Source of the DNA: Myxococcales bacterium
Lineage (GTDB): Bacteria; Myxococcota_A; Polyangia; Haliangiales; Haliangiaceae
Reading direction: 5' to 3'
NCBI GenBank assembly: GCA_028287115.1
Contig: JAQBQF010000024.1
Span: 62,001-126,000, forward strand
Length of the DNA: 64,000 nucleotides
The notes under the pieces were generated by a model that worked only from the letters and a program-made list of their open reading frames with translations, ran no database searches and had not been told where the DNA came from. Positions 54,301 through 62,767 of this stretch are shown one piece after another (position 1 is the stretch's first letter; each line of letters starts with the position of its first letter). The translations under genes and the position numbers were made by a program.

Positions 54301-55488
54301 ACCGGAGATGCGAACGGGCACGTCCACCTGCGTCAAGCGCGGATTCCGCTGACGCCGAAGATCGGCACGATGCGCGACGTCGATGCGGATCTCACACTCG
54401 CAAATCATCAGGTCGTCGCGACCGTCTCGGGCCTACTCGGTGAAGGCGACGTCAAAGGCAAGGGCACGGTCAACCTCGAAGGCGGCGCTCCGAGGACGGC
54501 CGACGCGACGCTCGCGCTGCACCACGTGTCGCCGATCGGCGGTTACGAGCCCGTGATCGATGCCGACGTGACCGTCCACGTCGTGCGAGACGGGCGGCAC
54601 TGGAAGGGACAGCTCGGCGTTCGCAACGGGCACGTCGCAGTGTCGATGACGAAGGCGCAGGCGTTGTTCGATACGAGCGCCCCCGATGACATGGTGTTCA
54701 TCGACGCGCCCCAGCTCGATCATCAGAAGAAAGCACCACCACCGCCGCCGACCGATCCGGTGCTGACTCTCGATCTCGATCTCGCACCGACGCTTGTCGA
54801 AGCGGATCTCGGCAACAGACTCCTCGACTCGGATTCGCTGAGGACGTCGGTCAGCGGGCAAGTCCGCGTCACCGCCGCCAAGGGCGAGCTCGGCGCCGAC
54901 GGCGAGCTCGACGCCGAGTCGGGCGTTGCCGTGATGTTCGGCCGACGCTATCAGATCGATCACGCGGCGGTCCGGTTCGACGGGACGATCGATCCGTGGC
55001 TCGATGTTCGCGTCGTTCACGACTTCCCGGATCTGACGTTGACCGCATCGATCACCGGCCGCGCGAGCAGTCCGGATCTGCAGTTGACGAGCGACCCCGC
55101 GAAGTACACCCAAGGTCAAATGCTCGGGTTCTTGCTCGGCGGGGTGCCGGGCGGCGATCCCGGGAGCGAGACCCGCGATGCCGCGGTCGGTGGCGCATCG
55201 TCTGCGGCTTCGGGCCTGATCACGAAGCAGATCAACAAGCTGCTCCCCCTCAAGCTCGACTACGGTTACGAGGCCGGCACGTCCGCTTCGAGTGCGGCGA
55301 TTCGCGTCGGCAGATGGCTCAGCGCGAAGTTGTTCGTCGCGTATCGCCAGCACCTCGCCGCGCGGCCCGACGAGAACGGAGGCGAAGGCGATGCCGAGTA
55401 TTACTTGCGCGAGAACGTGCTGATCCAGGGCAACGTCGGCGATCGCCAATACGATGGGATCGACCTGCTGTGGCGCAAACGCTGGTGA
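51331..55488 (+). CDS. TamB-family translocation/assembly protein (copy 2)
   Basis: A 1385-residue protein, paralogue of the one at 44241. It has one N-terminal membrane helix (IGLAAMGIVAVAAIAAVIVI), then HTNWGRDLLRVRLEAAIAK and GKIEGSVLGELIVHDIEIDG, matching copy 1 closely. The C-terminal DUF490 region has LQLTSDPAKYTQGQMLGFLL and LFVAYRQHLA and ends GIDLLWRKRW. ATG 51331 overlaps the TamA-like stop as TGATG. Two complete tamAB pairs in one stretch imply specialisation, for example different outer-membrane cargos. Confidence 0.9.
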   Translation: MRRVLRWLLRIGLAAMGIVAVAAIAAVIVIHTNWGRDLLRVRLEAAIAKRFPGGAHIGKIEGSVLGELIVHDIEIDGEDHKPELTIGIAHMRVALLPLLSKTAHFDELVIDDVLVVRKPTPEGDPSTWTIEMPDFEMHRGRVTGAVEAHELRVAGSVRIVPGGESTAAITATAVWRDQRISLTAIARQIGNTVALPLVLVEGAGAHATLLGARLDPASAEGELDVSLPVLAARQLAGIEIIHDARLAVDARAGFADVRARWGTHQVHAFLHPDLAASTTRGLLVGQLADVSPLSGGLASGSATIVAAVDVGVEHLRGIISVDGPVAAAVAIDTSLTHGIVVAGGGNHDGRAAASAVLTRADHQITIDHAQLVAQASAILGVTGALRARLEVSGRVWPPAAVDLKITGLVAGRRVRYDKGKLFAGSFQVHLDDIRQRIAQTSGPLRLEFAGASRAGAALGSGSVGVQLEASTAGTAKLALGAHQIARDGAIWRGRGGVITVDHDRITLSRLHTSQGNGDLTADATLRRSTNDLTAKIDARGIAALSGRFDSTVTMQQRGGQWTGTGKLHGKALVLDVHGPPIDADAEVHLAGRRVTVRATGVTKRGSIKITASVDGPRAITDPLAWKRLDRRALRDLAVELEKIDTGHGVIDGGVSFGPTESRGKLAVRGISAGQLAIDADLELAQAHRGELAVSGTVRNGVLGVATGDAHFTLPVHLFDPKEWRALGAGAFHDATLRVADFAFDQSLLARFGIIAPYHGRLGATATISEAGTTATFVADLRDFSGGVIAKPIDVHLQGGIDDTGVHLAGTALTGNTLVMDLAAKSSISIDQLRPNAYRTIPFTATLAIPSLAGRDLLAIFGRTNVVDGTVSGLAEVTGTIAHAKGHATLTARDVTVAAGVSGRAPAKLRDLSVDARWDGTGLAVFADGHEASGGTLHLKATGEPRRLSTVMASFEAQDFDVAPLAAFAPGPLVGAAGLIDANLNLRGDPRTGDANGHVHLRQARIPLTPKIGTMRDVDADLTLANHQVVATVSGLLGEGDVKGKGTVNLEGGAPRTADATLALHHVSPIGGYEPVIDADVTVHVVRDGRHWKGQLGVRNGHVAVSMTKAQALFDTSAPDDMVFIDAPQLDHQKKAPPPPPTDPVLTLDLDLAPTLVEADLGNRLLDSDSLRTSVSGQVRVTAAKGELGADGELDAESGVAVMFGRRYQIDHAAVRFDGTIDPWLDVRVVHDFPDLTLTASITGRASSPDLQLTSDPAKYTQGQMLGFLLGGVPGGDPGSETRDAAVGGASSAASGLITKQINKLLPLKLDYGYEAGTSASSAAIRVGRWLSAKLFVAYRQHLAARPDENGGEGDAEYYLRENVLIQGNVGDRQYDGIDLLWRKRW

Positions 55489-55779
55489 TCAGTTACCGCG
55501 CAGCACCGTGTCGAGCGCCGAAACCAAGCTGACGAGATCCGCGTGCAACGCGGTCTGATCGACCGACTCGAGAGTCTCTGTCATGCGATCTCGAAACTCG
55601 GCGTAGTTGGGTGTCTCCGAGCTCGTCGTGAACCACATCGTCTGGTGAGGCGCGTAGAGCGAGTCTTCCCGCCACTGCCATCCGTCTTCTTGAAGGAGCC
55701 GTTTCAGCAGGGGCCAGCGGACGTCTTGCATGGTTGGGGTTTCTTGCTGCAGGCCCCATGCCCGTGAATCTGGTCTCAC
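55489..55779 (-). CDS. Small protein of unknown function
   Basis: A 96-residue protein. GTG 55779 overlaps the stop of the upstream gene as GTGA, which supports coupling; an ATG at 55731 (MQDVRWPLLKRLLQEDGWQW) would give 80 residues and is the better protein start by content. The C-terminal part (NYAEFRDRMTETLESVDQTA) is helical. No family recognised. Confidence 0.6.
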   Translation of the reverse strand: MRPDSRAWGLQQETPTMQDVRWPLLKRLLQEDGWQWREDSLYAPHQTMWFTTSSETPNYAEFRDRMTETLESVDQTALHADLVSLVSALDTVLRGN

Positions 55780-56063
55780 TTGTCGCGGCGACGCCCCAGA
55801 AGTCCGCGAACTGCCGACCGTGCGCTAAAGCGCGGTAGCTGAGTCAGTGAGCGAGCGAGCGCCAGTGCCAGTTGCAGGGGTGTGTCGCCGCGCGCCTCGA
55901 TCGCAACGCGTTGTCCGTTCTGCGCGTCTTCGAGTGCTCCACGGGCGATGGTCCTCGAGCCATCACTACGGATTTCGACCACGAACCGCGCGACGACCGG
56001 AGGCTCCTCGGTCAGCTCGGCGGGCGGTCGATTGACGAGGTCGGCTTTGGGACGATCGGCCAC
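55776..56063 (-). CDS. Small protein of unknown function
   Basis: A 95-residue protein with a strand-rich middle (PPVVARFVVEIRSDGSRTIA, DAQNGQRVAIEARGDT) and a C-terminal helix (LQLALALARSLTQLPRFS). It precedes and overlaps the gene at 55489-55779, and diverges from pheA with 20 bases between their starts. No family recognised. Confidence 0.6.
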   Translation of the reverse strand: MADRPKADLVNRPPAELTEEPPVVARFVVEIRSDGSRTIARGALEDAQNGQRVAIEARGDTPLQLALALARSLTQLPRFSARSAVRGLLGRRRDK

Positions 56064-56083
56064 AATACATTCTACAGTGAGCC

Positions 56084-57196
56084 ATGGATCTCAGCACGCT
56101 CCGTGATCGGATCGATGCGGTCGACCGCAAGATCATCGCGCTGATCGCCGAGCGGCTACGCATCGTCGAGGAGGTCGCGGTCGCCAAGCTCGACGCCGCC
56201 AGCCCGTTTCGCGATCGCGAGCGCGAAGAGCGTCTGTTGCTGCGCCTGCGCGAGCATGCGACCGAGGCCGGCATCGATCCGCACGAGATCGAGCGGCTGT
56301 ATCGGGTCGTCATGGACATGTCGGTCGCGCATCAGGAAGCGACGGTGCGGGCCCGCGCCGATGTCCCGCTGCGGATCTCGTATCAAGGCGTCGAGGGCAG
56401 CTACAGCCACTTGACCGCGCAACGTCGCTACGGCGGCCGGCCCGGTGGCGCGCTCCTCGGCGGATTCGATTCGTTCCGCGCGGCCGCAGACTCCGTGATC
56501 CACGGCGACGCGGATCTCGCGCTGCTGCCGATCGAGAACACGACGGCCGGCAGCATCAACGAGACCTACGATCTGCTCGCGGACGGCAAGCTTCACATCA
56601 CCGGCGAGATCGTCAGCGCGATCGAGCACTGCCTGCTCGCGTTGCCGGGCGTCACGCTCGACGAGCTGCGCGTCGTGATCTCGCATCCGGTCGCGCTCGC
56701 CCAATGCACGACGTTCTTCGCGCAACATCCGCAGCTCACCGCGCGTGCCGAGCTCGATACCGCCGGTGCCGCGCGGCGCGTCGCACAAGCCGGCGATCGC
56801 ACGCTTGCCGCGATCGCGAGCGCAGCCGCGGCGAAGACGTATGGCCTCGCGATCCTCGCGCAAGGCGTGCAGTCGGCCGCGGGGAACGCGACGCGCTTTG
56901 TCGAGGTCGCGCTGCGGCCGGCGCCCGTCGCCGAGGATGCGATGGCGAAGACCTCGCTGCTCATCGCACTCGCGGATCGCCCCGGCGTGCTCGGCGAGAT
57001 CCTGACGCGCATCGCGAAACGCGGACTGTCCCTGACCAAGCTCGAGTCGCGCCCGATCCCCGACGCGCCGTTCACATATCGGTTCTACGTCGACGTGCTA
57101 GGTCACGCGGCGAGTGCATCGTTCGTCGCCGCGCTCGACGAGATCCGCGAGCTCACGACCGAGCTCGTCGTGCTCGGGACGTACGCGGCCGCGTAA
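56084..57196 (+). CDS. pheA: Bifunctional chorismate mutase/prephenate dehydratase (P-protein)
   Basis: A 370-residue enzyme. The N-terminal chorismate mutase domain (1-85) has LRDRIDAVDRKIIALIAERL; the prephenate dehydratase domain (95-275) has YQGVEGSYSHLTAQRRYGG, LPIENTTAGSINETYDLL and the catalytic TRF motif in AAGNATRFVEVA; the ACT regulatory domain (about 285-365) carries the phenylalanine-binding LTKLESRPIPDAPFTYRFYV. It converts chorismate to phenylpyruvate in phenylalanine synthesis. All three modules look complete, so feedback by phenylalanine is expected. Confidence 0.95.
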   Translation: MDLSTLRDRIDAVDRKIIALIAERLRIVEEVAVAKLDAASPFRDREREERLLLRLREHATEAGIDPHEIERLYRVVMDMSVAHQEATVRARADVPLRISYQGVEGSYSHLTAQRRYGGRPGGALLGGFDSFRAAADSVIHGDADLALLPIENTTAGSINETYDLLADGKLHITGEIVSAIEHCLLALPGVTLDELRVVISHPVALAQCTTFFAQHPQLTARAELDTAGAARRVAQAGDRTLAAIASAAAAKTYGLAILAQGVQSAAGNATRFVEVALRPAPVAEDAMAKTSLLIALADRPGVLGEILTRIAKRGLSLTKLESRPIPDAPFTYRFYVDVLGHAASASFVAALDEIRELTTELVVLGTYAAA

Positions 57197-57305
57197 CCGA
57201 GACGGACGCTACTTTCACAACGTTGGTGGCTCCGGATTTCGTGCCGCCCGGCAATCGATGCGCGCCCGCCGCGTGGTGTCCTCGCGCTCCGGTACGATGC
57301 TGCGC

Positions 57306-58280
57306 ATGCGTGCTGTCCGCATTCACGAGCTCACCGGTCCTTCCGCGCTTCGCGTCGACGAGGTGCCCGCGCCCGAGGTCCGTTCCGGCCAGGTCCTGAT
57401 CGAAGTCAAAGCCTGCGGCGTCAACTTCCCCGACATCTTGCTGACCCGCGGCCAGTACCAGTTCAAGCCCACGCCGCCGTTCTCTCCGGGAGGTGAAGCC
57501 TCGGGAATCGTCCGTGCGCTCGGCAAGGGCGTCACGAACCTGCAGGTCGGTGATCGCGTCGCGACGACGCTCCTCTACGGCGCGTTCGCCGAGCAGATCG
57601 CGGTTCCCGAGCTGTCCGTCACGAAGCTCCCCGACGAAGTCAGCTTCGAGGTCGGCGCGGCGACGCTCCTGACGTACGCGACCACGTACCACGCGCTCGT
57701 CGATCGCGCGGCGCTCCAAAAGGGCGAGACCTTGCTCGTACTCGGCGCGGCCGGCGGCGTCGGCATCGCCGCCGTCGAGCTCGGCACGTTATTCGGCGCG
57801 CGCGTGATCGCCGCGGCCTCGAGTGAGGACAAGCTGGCGTTCTGTCGCGAGCACGGCGCCTCCGAGGGTATCGACTACTCGCGCGAGGACCTCAAAGAGC
57901 GGATCAAGGAGCTCACGTCGAACAACGGCGCGAACGTGATCTACGACCCGGTCGGTGGCGCACTCGCCGAACCGGCGCTCCGCGGGATCGCCTGGGAGGG
58001 TCGGTATCTCGTCGTCGGATTCGCGTCCGGCGAGATTCCGAAGATCCCGCTGAACCTGACGCTCCTGAAAGGCTGCCAGATCGTCGGCGTGTTCTGGGGT
58101 TCGTTCGCGATGCGCGAGCCCGCAAAGAATCGTGCGCACGCCGAGCAGATCTTCACGTGGGTCGCCGAAGGCAAGTTGCGTCCTGCAGTCGCCGCGGCGC
58201 TGCCCTTCGATGAAGCAGCCGAGGCGCTCGGGCGACTCGAGCGGCGCGCCGTCAAAGGCAAGATCGTCCTGGTCCCGTAA
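57306..58280 (+). CDS. NADPH:quinone oxidoreductase family protein
   Basis: A 324-residue zinc-free medium-chain dehydrogenase. The catalytic half has CGVNFPDILLTRGQYQFKPT and PFSPGGEASGIVRALGKGV; the nucleotide-binding half has LVLGAAGGVGIAAVELGTLF (Rossmann motif GxGGxG-like) and DYSREDLKERIKELT. These fit NADPH-dependent quinone reductase/crotonase-type MDR proteins. Electron acceptor unknown. An in-frame ATG at 57297 (MLRMRAV) is an alternative start. Confidence 0.88.
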   Translation: MRAVRIHELTGPSALRVDEVPAPEVRSGQVLIEVKACGVNFPDILLTRGQYQFKPTPPFSPGGEASGIVRALGKGVTNLQVGDRVATTLLYGAFAEQIAVPELSVTKLPDEVSFEVGAATLLTYATTYHALVDRAALQKGETLLVLGAAGGVGIAAVELGTLFGARVIAAASSEDKLAFCREHGASEGIDYSREDLKERIKELTSNNGANVIYDPVGGALAEPALRGIAWEGRYLVVGFASGEIPKIPLNLTLLKGCQIVGVFWGSFAMREPAKNRAHAEQIFTWVAEGKLRPAVAAALPFDEAAEALGRLERRAVKGKIVLVP

Positions 58281-58311
58281 CGCGAGCGGAGTTGTGCCAG
58301 GATCGCGGATC

Positions 58312-58947
58312 GTGAGCACCAGCGCGTCGCCCTTCAGCCATCGTCACTTTCCGGCAAGTCGTCTCGAGACCCTCGGCGACGGCGTCTTCGCGATCGCGAT
58401 GACCGTGCTCGTCCTCGGCATCCAGGTGCCCGACGTCTCGGGCCCGGGTGCGTTAACGGCGCACCTGATCACGCTGTGGCCCAAGCTCGCGAGCTACGCG
58501 CTCAGCTTCGTGATGCTCGGCGTGCTGTGGATCGGCCACTACTATCAGTTCCAGTACATCCGGCGCGCGGATCGAGGCCTCATCTGGCTGAACCTGTTCT
58601 TCCTGCTCGCGGTGACGTTCCTGCCGTTCGGCGCGGGCGTGCTCGGCAACAGCTATCAAGACTGGGTCGCCGTCCTGCTCTACGGCGGAACGATCCTCGC
58701 CGCCGGAACCGCGCTCCTCCTGCACTGGGCGCATGCGACGGCGCGGCCGGAGCTCGTGATCTCGGAGCTGACTCCCGTGGTCGAGGCTCGCCTGCGCGGG
58801 CGGATCATTGCCGGCCTCGCGTGTAGCGCGGTCGCGATGGCGATCGGCGCGGTCGATACGCGCATCAGTCTCGGCGTGTTCCTCGCGATGCCGTTCGTAT
58901 ACATGCGCCGCACCCGCGCGGAGCGTGAATTGGCGCGCGCGAGCTGA
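58312..58947 (+). CDS. TMEM175-type potassium channel family protein (DUF1211)
   Basis: A 211-residue protein with five to six membrane helices. The first helix has RLETLGDGVFAIAMTVLVLG, the conserved pore-forming motif of bacterial TMEM175 proteins (R-x3-F/L-x-DGVFAI). Other helices: LASYALSFVMLGVLWIGHYY, LNLFFLLAVTFLPFGAGVLG and WVAVLLYGGTILAAGTALLL. GTG 58312 is taken as start. Probably forms a tetrameric cation channel in the inner membrane. Confidence 0.85.
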   Translation: MSTSASPFSHRHFPASRLETLGDGVFAIAMTVLVLGIQVPDVSGPGALTAHLITLWPKLASYALSFVMLGVLWIGHYYQFQYIRRADRGLIWLNLFFLLAVTFLPFGAGVLGNSYQDWVAVLLYGGTILAAGTALLLHWAHATARPELVISELTPVVEARLRGRIIAGLACSAVAMAIGAVDTRISLGVFLAMPFVYMRRTRAERELARAS

Positions 58948-58998
58948 GTCAATTGTCCTCGGTAGCGCGGCGGAGCGGGGTCGTCGTATGATTGTCGC

Positions 58999-60114
58999 AT
59001 GCGGGCGGAGCTGTTGTTTGTTCTCGCCGCGGGCTGCGCGTTCTCCGCCGGCGTGACGAGCACGGATGCCGGCCCTCAACCCGATGGGCCGCCGGGGTGC
59101 ACCTCGTTCGCTTCGCAACTCGACACGTGCACGCGCACGAGCACGATGGACATCACGCTCTCCGGCATGAACACGTACGACACGAACATGGGCAAGCTCG
59201 CGATGGGGGGAACGCAGATCCCCGTGACGCACGTCGGGCTCACCGGCACCGACGGCCCGTTCGACGCGATCCTCGTCCACAACTTCCACATGACCGCGAG
59301 CGCGACCTTGCGCGCGACCGGCGACGTGCCCCTCGCGATCATCGCGTTCGGATCGGTGACGCTCGACGGGGGCTCGCTGATCGACGTCACGAACGGCGGG
59401 GCCGGGGCTCGCACGATGTGCTCCGGCGGTGCCGGGCCGGGCGCGGATCACAGCGGCGGCGCAGGTGGCGGTGGCGGTGGCGGCTTTGGCGGGGCCGGCG
59501 CAATCGGCGGTATGGGCAACAGCGATCAACCGATGAGTGCCGGCGGCACGGCAGGGCAGGCATCCGCGAAGCCGCACGGTCCGCTCGGAGGATGTCCCGG
59601 CGCGCACGGCGGAAAGGGCGACGATGACGGCGGCGCCGGCGGTAAACCGGGCGGTGCGATCTACATCGCCTCGGCGACGCGCATCGATCTCGCACCCAGC
59701 GCCGGCATCAATGCGGGCGGCGGTGGCGGCGACGGCGGGATGCGGAGCGGATTTCCGTCGAACGGCGACGCGGGCGGTGGCGGCGGAGGCTCCGGCGGCA
59801 TGATCCTTCTCGAGGCTCACACGATCCGCAGCTCGGGCGCCCTCGCCGCGAACGGCGGCGGTGGCGGCGGCGGTTCAGGTGGTGGCCATTCGGGAGGCAA
59901 CGGATCGGTCGGCCTCCTCGACATCGGCGCGGCGCCCGGCGGCGGCAACAACGGCGGTAGCGGCACGGTCGGCGGCCTCGGTGGCGCGAAGGTGTTGATC
60001 GCCGGCTCGTCGCCGATCGGCGTCGATCAAGGCGGTGGCGGCGGCGGCGGTGGCGGTGCCGGCTTCGTGATCGTCACGTCGTCGGATGCGCAGCTCGCGA
60101 TCGTCTCCCCCTGA
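58999..60114 (+). CDS. Glycine-rich lipoprotein
   Basis: A 371-residue predicted lipoprotein: signal [13 protein letters not shown] with lipobox AAGC (Cys13), then a Thr/Ser-rich segment and a beta region ([20 protein letters not shown]). From residue 135 it is dominated by Gly, with runs such as [18 protein letters not shown] and [10 protein letters not shown] interleaved with short polar stretches ([30 protein letters not shown]). Such proteins are frequent in Myxococcota and probably surface-exposed; no enzymatic motif. Confidence 0.75.
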   Translation: MRAELLFVLAAGCAFSAGVTSTDAGPQPDGPPGCTSFASQLDTCTRTSTMDITLSGMNTYDTNMGKLAMGGTQIPVTHVGLTGTDGPFDAILVHNFHMTASATLRATGDVPLAIIAFGSVTLDGGSLIDVTNGGAGARTMCSGGAGPGADHSGGAGGGGGGGFGGAGAIGGMGNSDQPMSAGGTAGQASAKPHGPLGGCPGAHGGKGDDDGGAGGKPGGAIYIASATRIDLAPSAGINAGGGGGDGGMRSGFPSNGDAGGGGGGSGGMILLEAHTIRSSGALAANGGGGGGGSGGGHSGGNGSVGLLDIGAAPGGGNNGGSGTVGGLGGAKVLIAGSSPIGVDQGGGGGGGGGAGFVIVTSSDAQLAIVSP

Positions 60115-60167
60115 CGGTCGACCTGCGCGCCGCGCAGAACGCGAACGCGCGTCGCTCTTGAGCGGCT

Positions 60168-61016
60168 CTAGATCCCGCACGCCTTCGGGCCGCCTTCGTA
60201 GCCCTTCTTGAACGAAGCGACGCGTTGCGCCGACGAGCCGTGCGTCCAGGTCTCCGGCTGCACGTGGCCGGTCGCTGTCTTTTGCAGCGTGTCGTCGCCG
60301 ATCTGCGCGGCGGCGTTGAGCGCCTCGTCGACGTCGCCGAGCTCGAGCAGGCCGCGCCCGTTCGCATCTTGGCCCCACGCGCCGGCGAGGCAGTCGGCTT
60401 GGAGCTCGATCTTGATCGAATCGGCCGAGCGCTGGCCGCCCATGATGCCGAGCTGGTTCTGCACGTGATGTCCGAGCTCGTGCGCGATCACGTACGCCTG
60501 CGCGAAGTCGCCGGGTGCGCCGAACCGCCGGCGCAGCTCTTCGTAGAACGCGAGATCGATGTAGACCCTGCGATCGAGCGGGCAGTAGAACGGACCGACG
60601 GCGGACGTCGCCGTGCCACACGCCGAACGGATCGAATTGCGGAACAGCTCGAGGCGCGAGTTCTGATAGTCGGGCATCCGCTTGTGCCACGACTTCTGCA
60701 CGTCGTCGAACACGAAGCTGACGAAGTGCACGAGCTCGTCTTCGGCGGGTGAGCTCTGCACACCACGATGCGTGGTCGAGGTCGACGCGCTCGGAGCGGT
60801 GTCGGTGCCCGTGGCGCCACCGCACATGCCGCGCGAAGCGATCACACCGGCGATGATCAAGCCGACCACGATGCCCTTCCAGCCGAACATGCTGAAGATG
60901 CGGAGCAGACTGAACAGTCCCAGACCACCGCCGCCACCACCACCGAAGCCTCCCGCACCGCCCTCGCCGCGACGGTCATCGACGTTATCGCTTTGATATC
61001 CACGGTCCGAGCGCAT
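60168..61016 (-). CDS. YpfJ-type neutral zinc metallopeptidase
   Basis: A 282-residue membrane-anchored protein of the YpfJ family. Residues 1-30 are a Gly-rich cytoplasmic segment, then one membrane helix (48-62). The periplasmic domain has VDRRVYIDLAFYEEL-like sequence, the zinc motif HELGH (His179, Glu180, His183), and the third ligand Glu204 in IKIELQADCLAG. GTATSAVGPFYCPLDRRVYI is also a family mark. It is predicted to be a peptidase, although substrates are not known. Confidence 0.9.
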   Translation of the reverse strand: MRSDRGYQSDNVDDRRGEGGAGGFGGGGGGGLGLFSLLRIFSMFGWKGIVVGLIIAGVIASRGMCGGATGTDTAPSASTSTTHRGVQSSPAEDELVHFVSFVFDDVQKSWHKRMPDYQNSRLELFRNSIRSACGTATSAVGPFYCPLDRRVYIDLAFYEELRRRFGAPGDFAQAYVIAHELGHHVQNQLGIMGGQRSADSIKIELQADCLAGAWGQDANGRGLLELGDVDEALNAAAQIGDDTLQKTATGHVQPETWTHGSSAQRVASFKKGYEGGPKACGI

Positions 61017-61039
61017 ATCCGAATGATACTTGCAGAGTC

Positions 61040-61216
61040 AGTGCCAAGCACGCTCTACGTGTGGTGCCGAGCGAGCCACGTGAGGATCGCGTGTGATTGC
61101 TTGGTGCCGAGCGCGGCCGCTTCCTTTGCGCGGTCCGCGCCGGAGATCACGTCCCACGTGCCCCCCTTGCTTGCAGCCTTCGAAGTAACCGCGCAGATCC
61201 TTCGCGCGGTCGGCGA
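61040..61216 (-). other. Coding-like sequence after the lipase stop
   Basis: After the lipase stop the minus strand reads GDLCLALIADRAKDLRGYFE GCKQ in one frame, then, past a six-G run near 61157, GTWDVISGADRAKEAAALGT and KQSHAILTWLARHHT up to a TAG near 61058. Third positions are G/C-rich as in real genes, but no start codon with a binding site is seen. It could be a frameshifted small gene or lipase C-terminal extension. Confidence 0.35.
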
Positions 61217-62155
61217 TCAGGGCGAGGCAGAGATCGCCGCCGCGGACTTCGCCAGTGGGTACACGCCGCTGACATCACCGAGCCGCGCGATGATGAACGC
61301 GTAGAGCCCGAGCGCGTCGAACGTGCCGCGGATCGTCGTGCGCCAGCCGACCTGCGCGAAGTGATCCGCTTCGATCTCGGCGAGCGTCTCGCCCCAGTAT
61401 TGCGACGCGATCGGCACCAACCCATCGTTTGGCCCCGCGGTCTTCCGCAGATAGGCGTGCAAGGGGGCGATCGCGAGTGCGAGCGGCGTCTTGCTATCGC
61501 GGATTCCCGCGACCACGCACGCATAGCGAACGCCCCGCACGTCGAGGACCTCCGCGTTGAACTTCGCGAGCGCGCTCGTCGACAGCCAGTCGAGCGCGTG
61601 GATCTGAATGCCGAGCTTCGCGATCGCTCTCCGCGCGATCCCGAGCGGTCCATCGGTCGCGAGATCCGCGATCGGGGTTCCGCGATGCGGCGTGCCGATC
61701 GTGACGAGCGCGCGGACGCGCTTCGAAAGGCCGAGCTTCGCGAGCGCATAGCGCGCGTCGAGGCCACCGAGGCTGTGCGCGATGATGTCGACGCGCTCGT
61801 GAGGCAACGCCTCGATCTTCTCGACGAGCGCCTTCGCACGCTCGGGCACCGACGCCATCCGCGGCAGCCGCACCGCGTGTGCATGACAGCCGAGCGACTC
61901 GAGGTGCCGCGCGATCCCGCGGAAGTAATGCAGGCGCGCCCCCGGCACGCCGATCCGATCGAAGCCGAACAACCCGTGAACGAGCACGACCGGCAGCGGC
62001 GGCCCGCGCTCGCTGCGCCCGGGCACCGGCACGATGCCCTCGAGGGGCGCTTCGGTCGCCTCGATCCGCGTACGGCGCCGGCGAACGACCACGAGCGCGA
62101 CAAGCAGCGCGACGATCGTTAGCGCGAGCAGCAGCATCCACGCGGCTTCGCTCAC
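61217..62155 (-). CDS. Triacylglycerol lipase/esterase, membrane-anchored
   Basis: A 312-residue alpha/beta hydrolase with an N-terminal membrane helix (WMLLLALTIVALLVALVVV). The oxyanion loop is PVVLVHGLFGFDRIGV, the nucleophile is Ser128 in IIAHSLGGLDARYAL, and the acid and His are in TAGPNDGLVPIAS and EADHFAQVGW. This matches bacterial true lipases (family I). The Ser-His-Asp residues are all present, so it should be active. Downstream, the minus strand retains coding-like sequence (see the next entry). Confidence 0.88.
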   Translation of the reverse strand: MSEAAWMLLLALTIVALLVALVVVRRRRTRIEATEAPLEGIVPVPGRSERGPPLPVVLVHGLFGFDRIGVPGARLHYFRGIARHLESLGCHAHAVRLPRMASVPERAKALVEKIEALPHERVDIIAHSLGGLDARYALAKLGLSKRVRALVTIGTPHRGTPIADLATDGPLGIARRAIAKLGIQIHALDWLSTSALAKFNAEVLDVRGVRYACVVAGIRDSKTPLALAIAPLHAYLRKTAGPNDGLVPIASQYWGETLAEIEADHFAQVGWRTTIRGTFDALGLYAFIIARLGDVSGVYPLAKSAAAISASP

Positions 62156-62249
62156 GCGCGGATGATGTCACGTCGCGAGGGCGAAACGGCGCTCAGCTCG
62201 CTAACGGTTTCTTGCCGAGCCGGCGAGGCGCTATGTTCGCGTTCCCACC

Positions 62250-62732
62250 ATGACCAAGATCGACATTCGAGCCGTCCCGGTGCGCACCGGTTGCGGATAC
62301 CCGACGCCCTTCGACGAGCCTTGCCTGATGCGCTCTCGCCGTCCGCTTGGAGATGCGGCGGGACTTACTCAGTTCGGCGTCAACCTGCTCGTCCTCCCAC
62401 CGAACGCGTGGTCCGCGCAACGCCACTGGCACGAAGCAGAAGACGAGTTCATCTACGTCCTCTCGGGCGAGGTGATCCTCGTGACGAACGCCGGCGAGGA
62501 GCTGCTACAGGCCGGTGACTGCGCCGGCTTCAAGGCCGGTGTGCCCAACGGGCATCATCTGATCAATCGATCGAGCTCCACCGCGCAGGTCCTCGAGGTC
62601 GGCACGCGCGTGAAGGAGGGCGAGGATTCGGTCGACTATCCCGATCTCGATCTCGTGATCCCACGTGGGATGAGCCCACGTGGGAGCGGCTACCACCACC
62701 GTGACGGCCGGCCTTACCCGAAGAAGGGATGA
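62250..62732 (+). CDS. Cupin-domain protein
   Basis: A 160-residue cupin. The first metal motif is in SAQRHWHEAEDEFIYVLSGE (His-x-His-x4-Glu), and the second part is LLQAGDCAGFKAGVPNGHHL. Cupins of this size act as small oxygenases, isomerases or binding proteins; the sequence does not decide. The gene stands alone; the upstream lipase is divergent. Confidence 0.85.
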   Translation: MTKIDIRAVPVRTGCGYPTPFDEPCLMRSRRPLGDAAGLTQFGVNLLVLPPNAWSAQRHWHEAEDEFIYVLSGEVILVTNAGEELLQAGDCAGFKAGVPNGHHLINRSSSTAQVLEVGTRVKEGEDSVDYPDLDLVIPRGMSPRGSGYHHRDGRPYPKKG

Positions 62733-62767
62733 CTCGGCACGCCTTCGAAACCCGGATATCATGGAGC

